NCBI RefSeq assembly: GCF_002797975.1 | Contig: NZ_PGET01000001.1 | Span: 1,488,001 to 1,552,000, forward strand | DNA length: 64,000 nucleotides | Source of the DNA: [Clostridium] celerecrescens 18A | GTDB taxonomy: Bacteria; Bacillota; Clostridia; Lachnospirales; Lachnospiraceae | Direction of reading: 5' to 3' | In this document: piece by piece, positions 59,416 through 64,000 of the stretch | Position numbering within the stretch: the first letter of the stretch is position 1 | How the letters are laid out: each line of letters opens with the position of its first letter | Translations under genes and position numbers: made by a program | Notes under the pieces: generated by a model | The model's database searches: none | Told to the model about the DNA's origin: nothing | The model's input: only the letters and a program-made list of their open reading frames with translations

Positions 59416-60933
59416 ATGATTTACGAGGCAATTAAGAAGCTGGTACAATATGGACGAAACACAGGCTTGATCGGGGAAGCGGACAGGTTTTATGCCCTTA
59501 ACCAAATCCTTGATGTAATGATGATGGACGAGTATGAGGAATCAGAAGGAGTACCGGAAAATATTGATCTGGAAACTGTTTTGCACGAATTACTTGATTA
59601 TGCATGCCAGGCCGGAATCATAGAAGAAGACAGTGTTACATACCGGGATTTGTTTGATACAAAGCTGATGAATTGTCTTATGCCAAGACCTAGCGAAATA
59701 GAAAAAACGTTCTGGGAGCTTTATCAGGGCCAGTCACCTGAGGCTGCAACCGGATATTATTATAAACTGAGCCAGGATTCCGATTATATCAGGCGGTATC
59801 GGATAGAGAAGGATATGCGGTGGGTGACCCCTACTAAGTACGGAGACCTGGATATTACGGTGAACTTATCAAAGCCTGAGAAGGATCCCAAGGCGATTGC
59901 CGCAGCAAAGCTTGCGAAACAAGGTGGTTATCCCAAATGCCAGCTTTGTATGGAAAATGAGGGTTATGCCGGAAGGACCAATCATCCGGCCAGAAATAAC
60001 CACAGGATCATCCGTCTTGAAATCAATAACAGTGAGTGGGGCTTTCAGTATTCCCCTTATGTTTATTATAACGAGCATTGTATCGTTTTCAACGGAAAGC
60101 ATATCCCTATGAAGATAGAGAGAGATACTTTTGTAAAATTGTTTGATTTTGTCAAGCTGTTTCCTCACTATTTCCTCGGTTCCAATGCAGATCTGCCCAT
60201 TGTAGGAGGATCCATCCTGTCCCATGACCATTTTCAGGGAGGAAATTATGATTTCGCAATGGCAAAGGCGCCCATGGAGAATTGCTTCCAGCTGGAAGGC
60301 TTTGAAGGAGTGGAAGTCGGAATCGTGAAATGGCCGATGTCCGTACTGCGTACCAGAAGCAAAAACCCGGAAGACTTAATCGCCCTTGGAACAAAGATTC
60401 TTGATGCCTGGAGGGCTTATACGGACGAGGAAGCCTATATTTTTGCAGAAACTGATGGAGAGCCTCACAACACCATTACCCCTATTGCCAGAATGCGGGA
60501 TGGCGTATACGAACTTGATCTGGTCTTAAGAAATAATATCACTACGGAAGAATACCCTCTTGGAGTTTACCACCCTCATCAGGAGCTTCATCATATCAAG
60601 AAAGAAAATATCGGCTTAATTGAAGTCATGGGATTGGCAGTCCTGCCTTCCAGGTTAAAGGAAGAACTGAACCTGCTGGCTCAGTGCATTGTGGAAGGAA
60701 AAAGCATAAGAGAGGAAGAAACCATTGAGAAGCACGCAGATTGGGCGGAGGGTTTCCTTGGAAAATATGAAGAAGTGACAAAAGAAACTGTGGATGAAAT
60801 TCTAAAGAAGGAAGTTGGCCTGGTTTTTGAACGGGTTTTGGAGGATTCAGGCGTATACAAATGCGATGAGCAGGGACGTAATGGATTTGGGCGGTTCCTT
60901 GCCAGTGTCGGGTTTACTCCTTGTTCACAATAG
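59416..60933 (+). CDS. galT: UDP-glucose--hexose-1-phosphate uridylyltransferase, class II
   Basis: 505 residues, the length of the GalT class II (GalT-2) of Firmicutes rather than the 350-residue class I. It moves UMP between UDP-glucose and galactose-1-phosphate in the Leloir pathway. The catalytic region includes SHDHFQGGNYDFAMAKAP (about residue 270) and NTITPIARMR with VYHPHQELHHIKKENIGLIEVMG near 380. GalK and GalE are not adjacent. RBS CCAGGAGG. Confidence 0.92.
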   Translation: MIYEAIKKLVQYGRNTGLIGEADRFYALNQILDVMMMDEYEESEGVPENIDLETVLHELLDYACQAGIIEEDSVTYRDLFDTKLMNCLMPRPSEIEKTFWELYQGQSPEAATGYYYKLSQDSDYIRRYRIEKDMRWVTPTKYGDLDITVNLSKPEKDPKAIAAAKLAKQGGYPKCQLCMENEGYAGRTNHPARNNHRIIRLEINNSEWGFQYSPYVYYNEHCIVFNGKHIPMKIERDTFVKLFDFVKLFPHYFLGSNADLPIVGGSILSHDHFQGGNYDFAMAKAPMENCFQLEGFEGVEVGIVKWPMSVLRTRSKNPEDLIALGTKILDAWRAYTDEEAYIFAETDGEPHNTITPIARMRDGVYELDLVLRNNITTEEYPLGVYHPHQELHHIKKENIGLIEVMGLAVLPSRLKEELNLLAQCIVEGKSIREEETIEKHADWAEGFLGKYEEVTKETVDEILKKEVGLVFERVLEDSGVYKCDEQGRNGFGRFLASVGFTPCSQ

Positions 60934-60965
60934 AAAGACTGTGAGAATATCAGATGGAATTGTGT

Positions 60966-60994
60966 TTGTAATTACCGTCCCTTTGAGGTATAGT
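60966..60994 (+). promoter_or_regulatory. Promoter of the YitT-family gene
   Basis: TTGTAA 60966-60971, 17-bp spacer, TATAGT 60989-60994. Confidence 0.6.
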
Positions 60995-61080
60995 CGAGTG
61001 GGAGTGAAAGGAAACTATAAATTCACTCAAAAACGTACAGAACCGGCTTAAAGGAGCCGGAGGGAGATAGACAAACAGTC

Positions 61081-61944
61081 ATGAAGCAGATAGAAAACAA
61101 AACACTGAGAACGCTTGCAGAGTATGGACTGATCACGTTCAGCATCTGGATTATGGTAGTGGGGATTTATTTCTTCAAATTCCCCAATAATTTTGCATTC
61201 GGAGGTGTCACAGGGTTTGCGACGGTTATCAGTGCATTAACCCATTGGTCGGCCAGTGAGTTCACAACCATTGTGAATACAGTTTTACTGGTGGCTGGCT
61301 TTCTCTTCCTGGGACGGAGCTTTGGGATTAAAACGGTTTACGCCACCCTCATGATGTCCGTTTTTCTTTACTTTTTGGAACGGCTTTACCCGATTACAAG
61401 GCCTCTCACCAGGGAACCACTTTTGGAACTGATCTTTGCGATTCTTTTGCCAAGCGTAGGTTCTGCGCTCCTTTTTAACACCGGAGCTTCCAGCGGGGGA
61501 ACGGATATTATCGCCATGATACTGAAACGGTACACCAGCCTTAATATTGGAACCGTGCTTTTGCTGGTGGATGTGACAGGAGTCATTATGGCCTACTTTG
61601 TATTTGGGCCGGAGACAGGGTTATTCTCTTCCCTTGGTTTATTAGCCAAATCCCTTGTGATTGGCGATGTCATCGAAAACATTAACCTGTGCAAGTGTTT
61701 CAGCATCATTTGTGATGATCCGGGGCCCATCTGTGATTATATTATTCATGGACTTAACCGGAGTGCCACGGTTTATGAGGCACAGGGCGCGTTCAGTCAT
61801 CATAAAAAGACAGTCATCCTTACGACTATGAAGCGTTCACAGGCACTTAAGCTGAAAAATTATATACGTACAGTGGAACCGACAGCGTTTATACTGATAT
61901 CTAATTCCAGCGAGATAATAGGAAAAGGATTTCTTGCCAATTAA
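61081..61944 (+). CDS. YitT family membrane protein
   Basis: 287 residues. Five predicted membrane helices (about 15-200) with the family segment FKFPNNFAFGGVTGFATVIS and FNTGASSGGTDIIAMILKRYTSLNIGTVLLLVD. A soluble C-terminal DUF2179 domain (about 215-287) includes ATVYEAQGAFSHHKKTVILTTMKRSQA. The function of YitT proteins is not established. GGAGGGAG is 12 bp upstream. It is bounded by its own promoter and terminator. Confidence 0.88.
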   Translation: MKQIENKTLRTLAEYGLITFSIWIMVVGIYFFKFPNNFAFGGVTGFATVISALTHWSASEFTTIVNTVLLVAGFLFLGRSFGIKTVYATLMMSVFLYFLERLYPITRPLTREPLLELIFAILLPSVGSALLFNTGASSGGTDIIAMILKRYTSLNIGTVLLLVDVTGVIMAYFVFGPETGLFSSLGLLAKSLVIGDVIENINLCKCFSIICDDPGPICDYIIHGLNRSATVYEAQGAFSHHKKTVILTTMKRSQALKLKNYIRTVEPTAFILISNSSEIIGKGFLAN

Positions 61945-61947
61945 AAA

Positions 61948-61979
61948 AAACCGGAGAACATAGATTCTCCGGTTTTTTT
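61948..61979 (+). terminator. Terminator of the YitT gene
   Basis: AAAACCGGAGAA and TTCTCCGG around a short loop, followed by TTTTTTT. Confidence 0.9.
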
Positions 61980-62074
61980 AATGAATAGAGCAGGAAATGT
62001 GGGATCAGCTTTCGTCATTTTTTACAAAAATGTACTTTAGCACATTAAAAACGCATAAATTTAAAGTAATAAAA

Positions 62075-62103
62075 TTGACGGCTAATCTTTTTTGTAGTAT
62101 GAT
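62075..62103 (+). promoter_or_regulatory. Promoter of the TrpX-type ABC operon
   Basis: TTGACG 62075-62080, 17-bp spacer, TATGAT 62098-62103. Confidence 0.7.
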
Positions 62104-62156
62104 ACGAATTAAGTTCCAAAAAGGGCGAAGTTTTGGAAGGAAGAGGAGAGAAGATT

Positions 62157-63194
62157 ATGAAGAAATCAGCAAATGTTTTATCATTGGTTCTTGCCGGCGC
62201 CATGATGTTGTCTTTAACGGCATGCGGCAGCAAAGCACCAGACACGGCGGCCTCAGCTCCGGAAACCACAACTGCAGCAGAAAAAGCAAGTGAAGCTGCA
62301 GAATCCACGGGAGAAAAGACAGCAGATGGAAAGCAGTATAAAATCGGGGTTCTGCAGCTTGTACAGCATGCAGCCTTAGATGCATCCAATAAGGGCTTTA
62401 TCCAGGCACTTGATGATGCAGGTCTTAACTATACCGTTGACCAGCAGAACGCCTCCGGCGACCAGCCTACGTGCCAGACCATTGCCAGCAAGCTGGTGAA
62501 TGACAACGACGATTTGATCCTTGCGATCGCAACACCGGCGGCTCAGGCTGTTGCAGGAGCCACAAGCGATATCCCGATTCTGTTGACAGCGGTCACTGAT
62601 CCGGCTTCCTCCGATCTGGTTGAGAGCAACGATAACCCAGGAGGAAACGTAAGCGGCACCTCTGATTTAACTCCTGTAAAAGAGCAGATAGCTCTCTTAA
62701 AAAAGATACTCCCTGATGCAAAAACCGTGGGAATTCTTTTCTGTTCCGCAGAATCCAACTCCGAAATCCAGGCTAAGATGGCAAAAGATGCAATTGAAGC
62801 AGAAGGCATGACAGCTGTGGAGTATACGGTATCTAACTCCAACGAGATCCAGACAGTTGTTACCTCCATGGTAGGAAAGGTAGATGCACTCTATACACCT
62901 ACTGATAATACCATTGCCGCAGGTATGGCAACCGTGAGTATGGTAGCAAATGAAAACGGCATTCCGGTAATCTGCGGGGAAGAAGGAATGGTAAATGCCG
63001 GCGGTCTTGCTACATATGGCATTGATTATTATGAACTGGGTTACTTAACCGGACAGCAGGCAGTAAAGATCCTGACAGAGGATGCGGATATCTCCAAGAT
63101 GCCGATTGAATACCTTCCTTTGGATAAGTGTAAGCTGACTGTCAATGAGGAAACGGCAAAGACCCTGGGAATTGATATTTCCAGCCTTAAATAG
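62157..63194 (+). CDS. ABC transporter substrate-binding lipoprotein (TrpX-like)
   Basis: 345 residues from ATG 62157 (AGGAGAG upstream). Signal peptide with lipobox LTAC and an Ala/Glu/Thr-rich linker. It has the PF04392 ABC_sub_bind fold, which includes the tryptophan/tyrosine binding protein TrpX: KIGVLQLVQHAALDASNKGFIQAL, NDDLILAIATPAAQAV and SDIPILLTAVTDPASSDLV. The C-terminal GLATYGIDYYELGYLTGQQAV is conserved. The permease follows. The ligand is probably an aromatic amino acid or a related compound, by family only. Confidence 0.9.
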   Translation: MKKSANVLSLVLAGAMMLSLTACGSKAPDTAASAPETTTAAEKASEAAESTGEKTADGKQYKIGVLQLVQHAALDASNKGFIQALDDAGLNYTVDQQNASGDQPTCQTIASKLVNDNDDLILAIATPAAQAVAGATSDIPILLTAVTDPASSDLVESNDNPGGNVSGTSDLTPVKEQIALLKKILPDAKTVGILFCSAESNSEIQAKMAKDAIEAEGMTAVEYTVSNSNEIQTVVTSMVGKVDALYTPTDNTIAAGMATVSMVANENGIPVICGEEGMVNAGGLATYGIDYYELGYLTGQQAVKILTEDADISKMPIEYLPLDKCKLTVNEETAKTLGIDISSLK

Positions 63195-63212
63195 GCGGTT
63201 AAAAAAATGAGC

Positions 63213-63246
63213 GGCAGGCGGGTCCTGTTTGAATGGCCCGCCTGCC
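63213..63246 (+). terminator. GC-rich hairpin between binding protein and permease
   Basis: GGCAGGCGGG (63213-63222) and CCCGCCTGCC (63237-63246), no T tract. It is probably an mRNA stabiliser or attenuator that keeps binding-protein expression above permease expression. Confidence 0.5.
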
Positions 63247-63367
63247 GGCCATAGATGCTTTACATAAAGGATGGGTTTTCATTCTTTATGTAAGGCATTT
63301 ATGTCTATGAAAGCCCTTTGGGCATTGCAGGAAATAAGAAACGAGAAAATACGCGGAGGAATGATTG

Positions 63368-64000
63368 ATGAGTGGTTTGTTGGTATCCCTTCAGGATGCA
63401 GTTGTTCAGGGGGTTTTATTGGGGATTATGGTTTTAGGAGTTTACATTACCTACAAACTATTGGACATTGCCGATTTGACGGTAGATGGAAGCTTTGCCA
63501 TGGGCGGATGTGTGTGTGCCGTTATGATACTTAATTTTAACGTTGATCCCTGGATTGCCTTAGGGATTGCGGCAGTGGCCGGGATGGCAGCCGGGGCAGT
63601 GACCGGTTTGTTACATACTGTCTTTGAAATACCGGCGATATTGGCAGGAATCCTGACGCAGATCGGTCTTTGGTCCATAAATCTACGGATTATGGGCGGA
63701 AAGAGTAATGTGCCGCTTTTAAAGACTGATACAATTATGTCTAAATTCATAGCGGTCACCGGGGTAAGCAAACAAGCTGCCGCAATGATCATCGGAATCG
63801 GCCTGGCAATCATAATGATTTTCTTTCTTTACTGGTTCTTTGGAACAGAAATCGGCAGTGCCATGCGTGCTACAGGTAATAATCAGGCAATGATACGCGC
63901 TCAGGGCGTCAATACAAACTGGACAAAGCTTTTGGCCCTCACCATCAGCAACGGACTTGTAGGACTTTCCGGAGGACTGGTCTGTCAAAGCCAGAAATAC
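63368..64000 (+). CDS. ABC transporter permease (TrpY-like), 5' part, right edge
   Basis: Open from ATG 63368 (GGAGG upstream) to the window end, 211 codons without stop. Hydrophobic, with about six membrane helices. Visible motifs are YKLLDIADLTVDGSFAMGGCV and IPAILAGILTQIGLWSINLRIMGG. GSAMRATGNNQAMIRAQGVNT is the loop typical of the BPD_transp_2 permeases that partner PF04392 binding proteins. The C-terminus and the ATPase gene lie outside the window. Confidence 0.87.
   Translation, partial: MSGLLVSLQDAVVQGVLLGIMVLGVYITYKLLDIADLTVDGSFAMGGCVCAVMILNFNVDPWIALGIAAVAGMAAGAVTGLLHTVFEIPAILAGILTQIGLWSINLRIMGGKSNVPLLKTDTIMSKFIAVTGVSKQAAAMIIGIGLAIIMIFFLYWFFGTEIGSAMRATGNNQAMIRAQGVNTNWTKLLALTISNGLVGLSGGLVCQSQKY

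Overview
The window looks like the chromosome of an endospore-forming, anaerobic member of the Clostridia, most likely a Lachnospiraceae relative of Lacrimispora or Clostridium saccharolyticum. This rests on strong AGGAGG ribosome sites, sporulation genes (a split sigK, a SpoIID-domain protein, ytaF), a dgt-dnaG-rpoD-trmK-nif3 operon, catalytic pyrB with a clostridial pyrI, class II galT, and 6S and RNase P RNAs of Firmicute type. The family assignment is inference. Most of the window is ordinary housekeeping chromosome.

Layout. 1-6.9 kb: end of an HPr-like gene, 6S RNA, an AI-2E-type permease, a SpoIID-domain protein, a subtilisin-like protease and an AraC regulator. 7-14.8 kb: dgt, dnaG, rpoD, trmK, a Nif3-family gene, a TGS-uridine kinase fusion, then rnpB. 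14.9-16.2 kb (minus strand): pyrBI. 16.6-20.5 kb: an ABC exporter cassette with a large secreted membrane-anchored protein. 20.6-22.7 kb: a ZTP riboswitch controlling an archaeal-type IMP cyclohydrolase and a stand-alone AICAR transformylase.

22.75-29.1 kb is the most unusual part. The mother-cell sigma factor gene sigK is cut in two by a 5,733-bp element whose ends share AATG-2 nt-ATCCTA. The element encodes a large serine recombinase, whose stop codon lies in the right junction. Its cargo is a [NiFe]-hydrogenase operon: maturation protease, a HypA-like protein, a cytochrome b5-like protein, and the small and large subunits. Excision restores an in-frame 210-residue sigma-K. This is a compact skin-type sigK intervening element with a metabolic cargo.

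29.4-34.9 kb: an oligopeptide ABC transporter. 35.1-38.3 kb: a LicT/BglG-controlled PTS operon (antiterminator, EIIA, its own HPr, NagE-like EIICB) behind a RAT/terminator leader. 38.5-45.7 kb: ytaF, a FliB-like methylase, lrgAB (minus strand), a PAP2 phosphatase, THF-riboswitch folT, a Cof-type HAD phosphatase, an Mrp/Nbp35 ATPase and a small alarmone synthetase. 45.7-52.7 kb: a two-component system divergent from an SLH protein and a MacAB-like efflux cassette. 52.8-57.8 kb: a dipeptidase, then a Na/Pi cotransporter behind Pho-box-like repeats and a PhoP/PhoR-like pair. 57.8-64 kb: DegV, a Gx transporter, galT, a YitT protein, and a TrpX-type ABC transporter running off the right edge.

A second unexplained signal is a two-copy structured repeat, upstream of the AraC gene and of rnpB. 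The copies share an identical 20-mer, and one flanking hairpin keeps its pairing despite sequence change. No tRNA, rRNA or CRISPR array was seen.
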